A DNA stretch of 64,000 nt from Kuschelorhynchus macadamiae. Its lineage: Eukaryota > Arthropoda > Insecta > Coleoptera > Curculionidae. A program made the translations under genes and the position numbers. Shown piece after piece: positions 1-11,168 of the stretch; within the stretch, counting starts at the first letter, position 1; each line of letters begins with the position of its first letter. Below the pieces are notes generated by a model. The model saw nothing but the letters and a program-made list of their open reading frames with translations. It made no database searches and was not told the origin of the DNA. Location: positions 1,244,001 through 1,308,000 of the forward strand of contig JAUTXW010000214.1 of the NCBI GenBank assembly GCA_030620095.1. Reading direction: 5' to 3'.

Positions 1-493
1 TTATTTCAGTTCTGGCTGGTATTGAAATAAAATTATCAAATTTTGACAACATAGATATTAATATTCTGTTGTTATTAACCCATAGTGAGAATTTAAACGT
101 TTCATAATTTATGCTTGCGTTATATTTGCTAAAAAAATCAGAACCTAAAACACCCTGTATATCTGAACTAGATTTATTTAATATAAGAAACTCGTGTTCA
201 ATTTCATGATTATCTAGCTTAAAATTTATAACTGCTGATCCAGTTGAGAAAACTGATCCGCCTATACCTATTATTTTAATCTTCTTTGAAGTATCAATAA
301 TTTCATTTTTTGAAATATTTTCTAAAAACATTACACTAGTACTAGCTCCAGTATCTAACAAAAACATCATATCTTTCATTCCATACTTAACTTGCACAAA
401 ATTCATTCCATTTAAATTCAAAACACATTCATTCAGCAATTCGTTATTATTATTATCACTCTCATTAGGGACGAAAAAACCTTTGTCTTTGGT
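1..493 (-). CDS. Pol start: retropepsin-like aspartic protease (partial)
   Basis: The minus-strand frame is open from 493 to the window edge. It contains the catalytic motif LLDTGAST (rc of about 341-363) and downstream a VLGSDFF motif, typical of the C-terminal part of retropepsins, about 95 residues later. The frame is the same as the end of gag and is separated from it only by one TAG codon at 494-496, so Pol may be made by readthrough or the stop may be a mutation. Element B instead has gag and pol in different frames. The rest of Pol lies beyond the left edge. Confidence 0.8.
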
Positions 494-1581
494 CTATTTT
501 ATTCGAGTTAAAATTTGGCCTCGAAAGTTTCGCTGACTATTGTCTATACTATGAGTGTCATATGTTCTATTACTGTAATTATTATTAGTATATCTACTTC
601 TACCTGAAAATCGCGTTCTATTGCCGCGGTTTCCAAACCTAGCAGATTTTTGTGAACGTATGTGAAAAGCGTTATGTACTGGATGGGAAAAATTTAATTT
701 TTCCTCGTCCTTGGCCCCTGAAATGGCATCTTTTAAATGGAGTCTCTAGCTTTAATTACTGTTCGTAGTTCGTTATTTTTTAATCCGTTTGAGAATGCAT
801 GGATCGCGAGCTTTTCATTTACATTCCGCAAAATCGGTAAACTATCATCGTTACCCTCGGCCTGTACTAACCTTAAGTTAAGAAAGAGTTCTTCTATATT
901 CTTTGCATAGTCATCGATTGATTTTCCCTCTTGCTTAACCAAATGTACCTCAGTTGCCAGCGCCGCAGCAGATTTTCTTGACAGTAATTGTTTTTTCATA
1001 TCAGCAATTAAATTATTTAAGTTATTATAAGTTTCATCTAAACGCATCTTCGCACTTTGAGATAACCGAGTCTTTACGACAAATGTTATTAAAAGTTTTT
1101 TGCCGTCGTCGTCTAACAATTCGCTATAAAGCTCGATTGCGTCAATAAGTTGCTCTGTAGCATCCTGTGTGCCGTCCATGATAGTCAACAAGGACGCTGC
1201 AGTTCTCAAATCGAATTTTTCCGGCATTGTGTGATTACTTGAATCACTATAATTATTACTAAGTATTTTTTTCTGCGTTGTTGACGGTTCTAATATAGTA
1301 CGTATTCTTTCTAATAATATTTGTCCAGAATTTAGAAGATATTTGTCTATTTCTTTAACATACGCTCTAACTCTCTGGATTTCGTCAGAGTCTCTCTCTA
1401 TCTTAGAATATTCTGTTTTTATCTGTCCAAACTTATTTTCTAAATTTCCGACATCTAATATTAAATTATTTACTCTCTCTAAATTAGATCGCCGTTCTAG
1501 AGGTTCCTTTGAAATATTCGCATTAACTTTTTGTACTGATGCGTATAATTCCTTAAAACTGTTAATTCCTATACTACTCAT
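494..1581 (-). pseudogene. Gag of LTR element A, frameshifted
   Basis: It starts at MSSIGINSFKEL (1581) and aligns by eye with the Gag of element B: both have an N-terminal helical part, then a capsid-like part with FDLRTAASLLTIMDGTQ here and FDLKIATNLLPVMDDTE in B. The first frame stops near 731 after KARDSI. The homologous continuation LKDAISGAKDEEK is found one frame over, so a small indel near 733-740 breaks the gene. The C-terminal part (about 500-730) is rich in Arg, Gly, Asn and Ser, and no CCHC zinc knuckle is seen, again as in element B. The downstream frame ends at TAG 494-496. Confidence 0.8.
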
Positions 1582-1927
1582 CTATAAATATCTAACATAT
1601 AATTTAAATTTTTATAAGAGAAAGAAAAAATAATTACATAAAATATATAAAATTAATAATTATTATTGCTAATCAAACCTCAAATATATTTTCCTTTTTT
1701 TTTCTGTCCTCGGAGGCAGTCGGGGATTGTATTGCTTAAAGAAGGGGGGGGGGTGTGACTTGATCCTGTCCTTTAGCCTTCCAGACACTGTCCAACGTTG
1801 CGAACTAGCGGCACTTTTTGCCTACTACGTTCCCTCGATGCTACCGGGTGGACTGACCAGTTGAAGTTCCCTGTTGAGACCGATTTTAAAAATCGATCCA
1901 AATTTATCGTCTGGTTGGAATCCTTCT

Positions 1928-2158
1928 TTATGCAAGTTCTTGACTTCTTGCAATGTCTCGCCGTATCGTCCTTCTCATGTTTCTCTTGAAACGTAGGTAG
2001 CAATAACTAGCGATTGCCAACAAAATGATCGCTCCAAGCAGTAAAGCCAGCACTTCAAACAAAGACACGCCCTTACTGAAGTCCGAAGAATTTGTGGTGC
2101 CGAAGCTGTTTCCTGCTTGTGCAATAACAATCTCTTCCTTTGATTGTTTGGAACCCAT
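1928..2158 (-). CDS. Small myristoylation-motif membrane protein upstream of gag (element A)
   Basis: A 76-residue ORF starting MGSKQSKEEIVIAQAG. MGxxxS is a plausible N-myristoylation signal once Met is removed. Residues about 34-53 form a hydrophobic segment (LFEVLALLLGAIILLAI...), followed by a basic stretch rich in Arg. The counterpart in element B (16432-16692) keeps the SKEEIVI-Q start, the membrane segment and the basic tail although the rest has diverged, so the ORF is under selection or shared by descent. It lies between the primer-binding site and gag. The start at 2158 was preferred over an upstream in-frame Met because only that start gives the conserved MG. Function unknown; membrane targeting of the particle is an inference. 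Confidence 0.75.
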   Translation of the reverse strand: MGSKQSKEEIVIAQAGNSFGTTNSSDFSKGVSLFEVLALLLGAIILLAIASYCYLRFKRNMRRTIRRDIARSQELA

Positions 2159-2237
2159 ACTACTTTCTTTGTAGGCACTAAATTTCACAAAATTACCACT
2201 AGACAATATTCGGCGTCGGCGTCTCAGAAGATCGCGG

Positions 2238-2252
2238 CTGGTAGGGTCGCCA
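2238..2252 (-). promoter_or_regulatory. Primer-binding site of LTR element A
   Basis: Read on the minus strand the site is TGGCGACCCTACCAG, directly following an LTR-like end ..ATTACA. Element B has TGGCGACCCTGCC in the same place. Confidence 0.65.
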
Positions 2253-3269
2253 TGTAATGTACTCGGGAGTCACCCCGAAATTAGCCGTGATTCACAACAC
2301 GATATATCTTGGTGAACTACTACTTTACCAAACTAAGTTTACAAGAAATGTAAAGTGTTACTCGGCAGTATTGTATAATAATTAATTAACCTAAATACTA
2401 ATTAAACAATACCCAACGAAAGCTGTGCTGGACATTCGTAATAGTTAAACATTGCTTAATAATAAAACAGCATAACAATTATGAAGTCAATCTCCTTATG
2501 ACCCTATTACTATGTCCTGTACAACCCTTTTCTCGAACGAAAAAATTCATATAATCGTCAAACGAAATTGAATCGAAACCAAAAAGAATATTGTTCTGTA
2601 AGACCGGAAGAACCATTGGTCCAGAAAGTTTCATCAGAAAAAAATTAAAATTCCTACCTCAGAGGTGCTACAGAAAAGTGCTTCAAACAAATCTCCAGAT
2701 CCACCTCCTCTAAAAATACATATCAAATTCAATGTCCTATTTCTAATTTTTTCCGAGATATGCCCGCAGAAAGGTCGAAAGACACGGTTTTCTGAAATGA
2801 CAAGCCCCACACCAGATCTCTGAGTGTGAGAGCCATAGTAACAATAATTAGGAAGTTTTTAATGAATGTGAATAGTGGTTACACCTCATCAATATTATTA
2901 AAAAACAATTAATATATAACTATGACGACATACTAAGTACTAAGTACTAGGAACTTACCTCATAGAAGCAAAAATAAAAACCTCTTACAGTCCTCACTAA
3001 CACCGACTCATTGCATGCCACCGCATGCCAGCGCCACCTTACTAAGCGCCGCAAGTCGCAGTTTCGTTGGCTGTTTGCGTTTTTTGTTCTCACGAATAAC
3101 CGCGGGAAATAGACTGATATAAACTGATTTAAAGGGATTTTATATGATTTAACTGATTTAAGTAAGATCTATCGTAATTTAAATAATTTTTTCTGCTGTG
3201 AACAAATATTTTATGGATATACCCGCCCCTCGATTGGATCATGTTTTACTTTCCTCAAAGACAATATAC
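2253..3269. other. LTR of element A and unassigned flank
   Basis: Next to the primer-binding site the plus strand reads TGTAATGTAC, the expected inside end of the minus-strand element's 5' LTR. I could not place the outer LTR end. No ORF of note. From about 3000 the sequence is more GC-rich (GCATGCCACCGCATGCC) and then returns to AT-rich DNA leading into the Tc1-like copy. Confidence 0.4.
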
Positions 3270-4940
3270 TGATTTTTTTCTTCTTCTTTCTCTTAAAACA
3301 AATTTTCTAAGTTTTCCTCATTGCCCTTGGCAACATAACAATAAAAAAATTTACGGTCTAATATTGTATCATATCTTTCTAATAAAGCATCGTTCCAATA
3401 ATAAAATCAATCAGCCGATTGCAACCAGCAGTCACGGTGCGTATATAAAATGCAAGTGCAGTTTAATAGTCTGACAATACGATTTAAGTACATCAGCAAA
3501 ATTATTAAACCACTACAAAGGAACATTTTACGGCAACCAAACTAAAACTTCGGACATTAAAACGTCTGAATCATAATATCAGTAATATAAATTTGGAATT
3601 CGCTCGTTCAATTCTAACTGTTACTGCGCTTCGCGAATATTTTGTTATATTTAACGATGCCTAGAATATGTTGCGTTATTAAAGAGACGAAATGTTACAA
3701 CGAACTTTAATAACCGCCCAGTGGCAAGGTAAATTTCGTTTATGGATCATAATAACGCAGACTAAAAACTAAATTAAATACGGTAAGGAGGGCATTTTCC
3801 TGTATAACAGGTCGAGCTGGCTTTTGCCTTGCAGAAGCTTGACAACTATGAGAAGTGTTCGAAGGGTACTTTTAAAAATATTTAGGAATGTTAATTAAAA
3901 ACAGGTTTTTAAATTCTCCAACAGTATTTATTCAACAAGCTATTACGTTAAAATCACGTATAGTTTTTGAAGAAAAATAAAAACTCAAAAGTCTATTAAA
4001 AATGTAATTGAAAAAATTTTTTTCAATAAATGATTTTGATATTTAATTGATTTATTTAAGTCACCAAACATAATACCTAAGAATGGGTGTACACCTCTGG
4101 CTAAACAACACAACTTCTGGGCATGGGATTGTATCAAGTTTCTGATCCCTAAATTTTTTTTACTCATATCATAGAGATGGTAAATGAGGTACAAATCTAG
4201 AGAACTAGCCAGTCCAAAACATCAATATCATACTCCTGGAGGTATTGTGTTACTATCCAGGCGGTATGAGGTCTAACATTATAATACTGGGGAATAAATT
4301 ATGAATCTCCTTCAGCATCATAAATTTCGTGCTGCTCCATAACATATTTTAACTACCTGTGACCAATTATAATGTCACTCAGAATGGCATGCAAGTTATA
4401 ACATCCTGTTAAAAAGATTGGTTTATAAGACCATATTAGAGCGGCGACGCACGGCCGGTGCAGGCGGTTCAAAATGAACCTTTTCTTTGATATTATAATC
4501 ATACAGACCCATTGATATCCAGGAAACAACTAATGTGTAAGAATGCGTCTGCAACAGCTGCCAAGCTCTGCAGTGAAATCTGGGCCTATCCAAATTCGTC
4601 CGAATATTTCAAAAGTTCGCAGTGGCATGCCGCATTCTGAAATTCCTTTTCATTAAGAATTGCAAGGCATCACGCGGTTAAATTAAATTTCCTAGAAGAT
4701 AGTCTTCAGTCCAGAATATCCACAATAACAGTAACTTGTGACTGCGTAATTATGACTCGCGCAAACCTTTCAATGTCAGTGACATGCATTGCAGATTCTA
4801 AATATTACTTTAACTTCAAAGACTCCCGAGAAAATCAAGAAAAGCCCTACCATAAAAGGCATTATATTAGAGAGAGATGGAGAAACACTCAGGTGTTTTT
4901 AAAGAAAAGGGACATATAGCAGGTTAAAATGTTTTTGGTT
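3270..4940 (-). mobile_element. Tc1-like transposon relic, copy A
   Basis: About 1.6 kb, the usual size of Tc1 elements. On the minus strand near 4205-4300 it encodes VRPHTAWIVTQYLQEYDI and then DVLDW, a clear match to the second catalytic block of Tc1-type transposases (usually QHDNARPHTAR...LDWPARSPDLNP). The frame is broken many times and the catalytic Asp before N is lost (YYNVRPH). The 3' half (3300-3900) is noncoding and carries landmarks found in every other copy: GCTTCGCGAATATT near 3630 and TTGCCTTGCAGAAGCTTG near 3822. Copies of this family also lie at 4960-7110, 22760-26010, 28880-29640 and 36400-57539. Confidence 0.75.
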
Positions 4941-4959
4941 GCTGATTACCGATTTTTTT

Positions 4960-5459
4960 GCTTCTCTCCGTTAACATAAATGTTCCTCATTGCCCTTGAC
5001 AACATAACTACAAAAAATAATACGTTTCCAATATTGTATCATGTATTTCCGATTAAGCATCGTTCCAATAATAAAACTAATCAGTTTATTGCAACCAGCT
5101 GTCACAGCTGTCAGCTGTTTATCAGGTGCAAGTGCAGTTTAATACTCTGACAACACCATTTAAAAACACCAGCAAAATTATTTAACCAATAAAATAGACC
5201 ACTTAAAGGCAAAACTTAAACTTTGGAAAATAAAATGCTTGCACCATAATATCAGTAATAAACATCTGGTATTCGCTCGTTCAGTTTTAGCTGTTACGGC
5301 GCTTCGCGAATATTTTGTTATATTTAACGATGCCTAGAATATGTTGCGTTATTAAAGACAAGATGTTATAAGGAACTTTAATAACGCCCTAGTGGGGTAA
5401 ATTTTGTTTTTAGGTCGTAGTAATGCAGAATAAAAACTAAATTAAATATCTCGGTAAGG
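4960..5459 (-). mobile_element. Tc1-like relic, copy B, left part
   Basis: Repeats the 3' noncoding half of copy A in the same orientation, about 1.66 kb further on (GCTTCGCGAATATT near 5293). It is cut at CGGTAAGG (5452-5459) by the hAT relic and resumes at 6866. Confidence 0.7.
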
Positions 5460-6865
5460 CAATAATTTTTTTCCAGAAATTTTTTATATGAAGAGGGGGT
5501 AGAATATTTTTTTACGACTTACCTAAATTTTGTATACTAAATCAATTCATCTATCCTTCATAGCAGCAAATTTATTTATAACATCCTCATAAAATCGATG
5601 AGTTGTCCTAATCTCCTCCAGAAATTCCTTTTGATTGGAAATATTGCCAAGAGAAGTAAGTCTTTCTTGAGATATTGTATTTCTTAAATAAGTTTTTACA
5701 CATTTGAAACAAGAAAAACTCCTTTCCACTGAAGCACTTATCGACGGTATTGTCAAAATAAGGGAAAACACTTTATATGCTTTGGTTAAAATATCTTTAT
5801 TTTCATTAATTTTTTTTACTTGTTCTTGCAGCGATATATTCCAATTATTGTCATTAGCAAAAATAAGACCAAGCTTATTTTTAAGTCGTTGACTTTGTGA
5901 AAATATTTCCCCATATAACTGTAACAAATTTTCAAACGGGCTAGTCCGAAAATTTAGCAGAATCTGCCAAACATAAAAATGTAAGATTTTCACAGTCTTG
6001 AAAGCTTAGTGCCATTTCCATTAAAATATGGTCCAATATTTCATAAAAAATGGTTTTATACTTAGCCCTAATTTCTTCAGGTGAAAGCTTAGTAAGCTCA
6101 CGTTTGTAATAATTTATTTCTCTAATAAAATTTGCTTTATCAAACATGGTATTAAAAAAATGTTCATTTCTTTTTTTACAGAGCGCCTCACGACAGCGTT
6201 TTATATTGAATATGCAAAAATGTCATTAAACACTAATGCCAGAAAAGTGAATTCAAAATCCTTCATCTCACCTAAAAATCCTTTCGCAAGGCGGATTGAT
6301 TTTTCATCAGATTTGTCACAGTTTGTAATAAATTCAAAGACGTCTTTTAATTTATTCCAGTCTTGAACAATCACATTTACTATCTTCGAATTTGAAGCTG
6401 TAACAACACCATAAATAAATATAACACAAAGCAGGCAAGTTAACTGCAAAGGAACTCACCGGTTGCAGCGAAATCCGCGAAAATAAAAGTAAACAACCAC
6501 CGCAAAATGAACGGCACGTGGGTGTAGTGTACTGAGCCTGCAATTCACCGAGAGCGTTGTATGGCGCTGTGCTCGAAGTCATCGGATACGCGTTGTCATG
6601 GCAACATAGTAGGAAAATCGTAAACTAAGCATAGCACTGTTATAGTTGTTACAATAAAGTTCGATTTAAAGTTTTAAAAAGACATGCCGCCAACGGTCAA
6701 GTAAAATATTCGAGATGTACAGTTTATTTTTTACCAATTAGGTGAATAAATGAATGTAAAAACTAAAATTTTAAGAGATATATAATCAATATAGTTAGAT
6801 GTTTGCTTGTTTATTTTTCCTGGTGAAGTAGCACTTCACCTACTTCACCTGAATAGCCGCCACTG
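5460..6865 (-). mobile_element. hAT transposon relic inserted in Tc1-like copy B
   Basis: Flanked by CGGTAAGG (5452-5459) and CGGTAAAG (6866-6873), a 7/8 match to an 8-bp hAT target duplication. The surrounding Tc1-like sequence reads continuously across it when compared with copy A. The right end, read inward, is CAGTGGCGGCTATTCAGG, a typical hAT terminus, followed by GTGAAGTAGGTGAAGTGC. The left end (CAATAATTTTTTTCC) does not match it, so that terminus is lost or rearranged. It contains a broken transposase on the minus strand. Confidence 0.7.
5547..6449 (-). pseudogene. hAT transposase remnants (C-terminal dimerisation region)
   Basis: Three minus-strand pieces in different frames (6449-6201, 6147-5941, 5993-5547). 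The last contains LTIPSISASVERSFSCFK and LRNTISQERLTSL, the hallmark of the hAT C-terminal dimerisation domain, in a form like the ZMYM1/52-kDa-repressor-type hAT relatives. The N-terminal zinc finger and the main catalytic core are missing or unrecognisable. Decayed by frameshifts. Confidence 0.75.
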
Positions 6866-7110
6866 CGGTAAAGAGGGCATTTCACTGTTAGCTTTTGCCT
6901 TACAGAAACTTGAAAACTATAACATGTGTTTGAAGAAGAGAATATCTATTATAAACTAGTCAAAAAGAAATTAGAAGGTACTTTTAAAAATATTTAGAAA
7001 CGTCAATTAAAAAATCGGTAAATTTTCTTTACCCGGAACTTCCCTCGTTATCAATACTTTCCATTTATTAAGAATAGAGAAGTGTCACCGAATTTTGTTC
7101 AGTACATAGT
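6866..7110 (-). mobile_element. Tc1-like relic, copy B, right part
   Basis: Continues copy B after the hAT insertion (GGTAAAGAGGGCATTTC, TTTTGCCTTACAGAAACTTG). It matches copy A 3785-3900 and copy D near 25470. Confidence 0.65.
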
Positions 7111-7866
7111 CATTTAGTAACACATATACAGGGTGTCCCATAATTAATGATACACAGCAAAACTGCAGGTTCTTTGGGTAAAAATATTGCGATTTAACCA
7201 CACGTTGCTTGGTCCAAAAGTTGAAAGTACCTAAGATAAAGGGTATCAAAGTTGTAATTTTAACTTTTTTTTTCTTCACAATTTATGAACAGGGTGACTG
7301 AACGGCATGAAATTCGGAATTGGGGGTGTTTTTAAAGCGAGAAATTCAAATCTGTGCTTAGTTCATATGCTGCTTGTAGAGGGCGCTACTTACGGTGCAT
7401 TAAATCTCTTTAAAATAACGTAACTTTTTTGTGTCACGGTCTATTGACCTAAATGTTAAAGATTATATATTTTGCAGTTCTTCTACGTAAAAATGGTATA
7501 TTTTTTAAATGTCGCTCAGAGTGGCCGATTGCAAGATTTTTTCGTATAAGTTAATCAGTACACCTTTTCAAATTTCAAAATTTAAAATTTTTATTAAAAA
7601 TGTTTTTGAAATAATAATTATTGCAATGAAAAATTTATAGAAAATAAAAATATTTTTATTGAAATTGGCTTCAACAATAATAACAATGAAAAAACAACTC
7701 CCTTTTAAATTTGTAACAATATCAGGAGTTTATGGCTATATCCCACTTAATGCCTGCACAAAATTAGAAAGTAAAATAATAAGTAGTTCTGAAGGATGAT
7801 TTTTTAATTTTAATTCATTAGCCCGCCATTTTCTTTTTGCTATCTTGGACCAAAATGTTAGAGGTT
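7111..7866. repeat. Mariner-type end and repeat R2 fragment, no gene
   Basis: At 7130 a TA is followed by CAGGGTGTCCCATAATTA, a common insect mariner-type terminus; no partner end was found. From about 7780 the sequence is the left part of repeat R2 (GCCCGCCATTTTCTTTTTGC), which continues at 20547 on the other side of S1. Confidence 0.5.
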
Positions 7867-7870
7867 TATT

Positions 7871-8345
7871 CTGCCGCCGGTAGTTAAAAGACGGCAAGTG
7901 AAAAATTATCGATTTTCAGATTTTTACATTTTTGGGCTAATACGACCCTATTCTGTCTATATGTCTATACATTTTTTGCAAAAAAAAATTTTTTCTGCGA
8001 AAAATAAAATTTGAATATAACGGCAAGTGCAATAATATCACCCTTTCGGAAGTTAAAAGACGGCAATTTTAAATATTTAAGACAAAACGCGGCATCTTTT
8101 CAAATGCTCTATTTATATTTAAACTTTCCATTCATATAATTTTATTTTTTTTAGTTAAAAGACGGCAAACGCAAAACTTGTAATAAAAAGACGGTATTAT
8201 TTCAATTATCCCCTTTTTACCAAAAAGCGGCACGGACATACGTAATAATTCTTGAAATCAAAAAGCCGTAAGAACCTTAAGTATTTTCTTACGTATAAAT
8301 GACAAGATATATCTATTAAAAGTGGAAACTAAAAGACGGCATTGT
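7871..8345. repeat. S1 left terminal and subterminal repeats
   Basis: After the 30-bp terminal repeat the motif AAAAGACGGCA recurs at 7886, 8055, 8157 and 8331, with variants at 8186 (AAAAGACGG) and about 8084, 8222, 8262 and 8403 (GCGGCA or GCCGTAAG). Such spaced motifs are typical transposase-binding sites; that role is an inference. Confidence 0.7.
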
Positions 8346-9084
8346 TTTGTGAGCCTTTGTATTTTAAATAAGACCGGGAAATACGCAAGCAAACTTGAAG
8401 TAAAAAAGCCGTAAGTAACTCCCGCGCTTTTCTAACGGTCAATTTCTGCTTAAGTAGGGTTATTCAATCAATAAATTGGAGGCGGTATAGCGACATCGAC
8501 AGATAATTGTTTAATTACGGAGCTAAATTTACATATTTCAAGTGACTTATTCAACAATAATTACTGTGTTAAAACAGTGTTAAGGTGATAATTTTATTTT
8601 ATAACTCAGGTAAGTTTTGTTAAATATCATTTTTCATAAATAATACAGGAGGGTGTTTCAGAATAACATGCTAATATTTAAGGGGGTGATTCTTTGGCAT
8701 GTTTTATCGCCAAAGTCTTGCATAAACATGTTTCTAAAAATGCTTGGTTTTCAATATACAGGGTGTTAAAGTTTTAAGAAAAAGATCATTTTTTTATTAT
8801 ATCTTCCATACCGTTTTAGGTATTATCCTTATAAAATTTTATATACGTATTTTGGGCAATAATTTCTATTTTTTCATGTTAATTGTTTTTAAAATTGTTT
8901 ACCAGTGGCGTCCGCACGGTATTTTACCTTTTTTTAGTAAAAAAATTGTATGCCACTGCTATTTTAAAAAATATTTTTTTTTATATTCCCCATTTAATTT
9001 GGAACAAATTTGATTTCGTGATTTCGTTTTTCGTAGGACTCGCCGTTTTCCCGCAAAAAAAAATAAAAACCATTTTTGTATGTA
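8346..9084. other. Noncoding DNA with mariner-like fragments inside S1
   Basis: No credible gene. CAGGAGGGTGTTTCAG (about 8646) and TA-CAGGGTGTTAAAG (about 8757) look like ends of mariner-type elements. From about 8990 the sequence is inverted-complementary to about 10050-10125, forming an outer stem around the MITE at 9085. Confidence 0.4.
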
Positions 9085-9834
9085 CAGGGTTATCATTTAT
9101 ATTTCGCCACCCATTTACAGGGACTATTTTTACAGATAGAAAAAAACATTAAATACAAATGTTGTTTGGGTTTAACGGAATTTTCTAAAAAAAATAATTT
9201 TCAATATACGGGGTGTGTAAGAAAGGAGTGGCGTATAACTTTATGATTTTTTTAAACAAAACGCTCTGTATATTTTTCAATTTTTAGATTCTCCTTAACG
9301 TCCCCTTTCCAAAAATATATATTAAGTCTACATTTGGACTGGTAGTTTTTGAGTTATTTGACATCAAAATTGTCTTTTACCTAATTTATTTCATTATAAA
9401 AACCCTTCTAAAACTCAAAATTAATATCATAGGCAAATTCTCTAGTATGATTATTGTTAATAAAATATTTTCTTACATGAAATTTAATACAATATTTGTT
9501 TACATTAACATAACATTATAATGAACCTTAGGTAAACGACAACTTTGATGTCGAATAACTTAAAAACTACCAGCCCAAATATTAACATGATATATATTTT
9601 TGGAAAGGGGACGTTAAGGAGAATCTAAAAATTGAAAAATATACAGGGTATATCATTTAAAAAAATCATAAAGTTATACGCCACTCCTCTCTTCTGACTA
9701 TACAGGGTATATTCAAAATGATTTTTTTTAGAAAATTCCCTAAAATCCAAACCACTTTTTTATTTATTAATGTTTTTTTCTATTTGTAAAAATAGACCCT
9801 GTAAATAGGTGGCGAAATATAAATGATAACCCTG
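9085..9834. mobile_element. Mariner-type MITE with long inverted repeats
   Basis: Bounded by TA duplications (9083-9084, 9835-9836). The ends read CAGGGTTATCATTTATATTT and its complement. The two halves pair over about 350 bp on each side of a loop near 9440-9520, so the element is almost one large hairpin. It has no coding capacity. Confidence 0.75.
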
Positions 9835-9836
9835 TA

Positions 9837-10257
9837 CAATCATGTCCAAATGGCCAAAATTTGAATTTTGAAAATGACAATGACCTGTAAGCTGTGAAAT
9901 TTTGGCATAATTTATTTACGAACATAGTTAATAATAAATAGTTTTATAAATAATTCAAAATTTTTTAATTTAAATTACCGTTTTACAGATTTTGGCATTT
10001 TAATTAACTCAAAATTTTAAACAATTTGAGCATGATTATGAAAATGGTTTTTATTTTTTACGGGAAAACGGTGCGTCCTACGAAAAAAAGTCAAGAGATA
10101 AAATTTGTTCTAAATTGAATGGGGGGAAAAAAGTGGCTACAATCATGTGTCACTACTAATAATAAATCAAATTTCCAGTTTTTTTGTCAAAAATTACTTT
10201 TTTTCTTATGTCGGTCGTAACGTAAACTTGAAAATAAACCAGGGTGTTTTTTACAGA
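9837..10257. other. Noncoding 5' flank of the S1 gene
   Basis: Contains the right arm of the outer inverted repeat around the MITE (GGGAAAACGGTGCGTCCTAC near 10060) and AGGGTGTTTTTTACAG just before the S1 start codon. No gene seen. Confidence 0.4.
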
Positions 10258-11168
10258 ATGTCAAATCGATCGAGACAATTGGTGTTGAAGGCATTACAAT
10301 CTTATGAACGAGATGAATACTCAACAAATGGTACGTAACTTATAGTTAGCTTTAGAGTAAGATGACATAATATTTAAGTCATTGTTTTACGAGAAATATA
10401 ACTTTTATAGAATCAATCGTTTTACCGAAACAGCAAGACAAAGAAAATGTAAGTCCTAATAATAAGTCCGACAAAAATAATGGAGAAGGTGGTACAGAAA
10501 ATTGCACAGAAATATCTTCTGTCAAAAAAGTACCCGAAGATAGCGACTTTAATAAAAAAACAATTAATATTGCTGACATAAATGAAATTATTTTTCTTGA
10601 TGATTACAATAATATAGAAGATGTGAACATATTAGACTCTTCATTTAGCAATGTTAAAACTCCAAATGAAACATCAGTGATTAATTTATCTGACTTATTA
10701 TTATTACCCGATATACAATCACCAGTTAAAGCTGCCGCACAGCTTGTGGATAAGCAGGAGGATACAATAGCTGTTCCAGAACAAAATTACTACGAAGAAA
10801 ACGTTTTATTGCCTGATAACATATCAAACACAGGACCACCCATCAATGAACAACAACTAGCGGAAATTGTTAATAAGGATGATGAAATATTTTCAGAACA
10901 AACCTCAGACAATGAAAACAGAACACCAGTAGTTTTTTTGCAGAAAACGACTAAAAAAGGAAACGATAGAAAACGTAAATCATATGACTTGCCTTTGGAA
11001 GAACGGAAAAAACTTAAATTTGACGATAAAGTGGCTAAATTTGGAGTAAAACCGCCATGTAAATGCAAGCGAAACTGTTCAGAGTTAGTTCCACAGGATT
11101 TTATGAAATCAATTAATAAGCAATTTTGGGCACTTAATTGGCAAGCTCAAAGAATATTTATTTTAAAT

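Larger units (their letters stand above)
1..2252 (-). mobile_element. LTR retrotransposon A, internal region (partial)
   Basis: Minus-strand order is primer-binding site, small membrane ORF, gag, then pol with an aspartic protease, and it runs off the left window edge. The layout and the small upstream ORF match element B at 16154-20234, so both belong to one gypsy-like family. The primer-binding site starts TGGCGACC, like 412/mdg1-type elements that use a tRNA-Arg primer (from memory). The leader between the small ORF and gag (1582-1927) has no gene but holds a G run near 1745. Gag carries a frameshift, so this copy is probably dead. Reverse transcriptase and integrase would lie outside the window. 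Confidence 0.85.

Noticed and set aside
954..1633. Plus-strand frames over the gag of element A
   Set aside because: Shadows of the minus-strand gag frame, which has clear homology to element B.
8744..9152. Two overlapping 89-residue frames
   Set aside because: Hydrophobic, Phe/Lys-rich translations of AT-rich DNA inside mariner-like inverted repeats.
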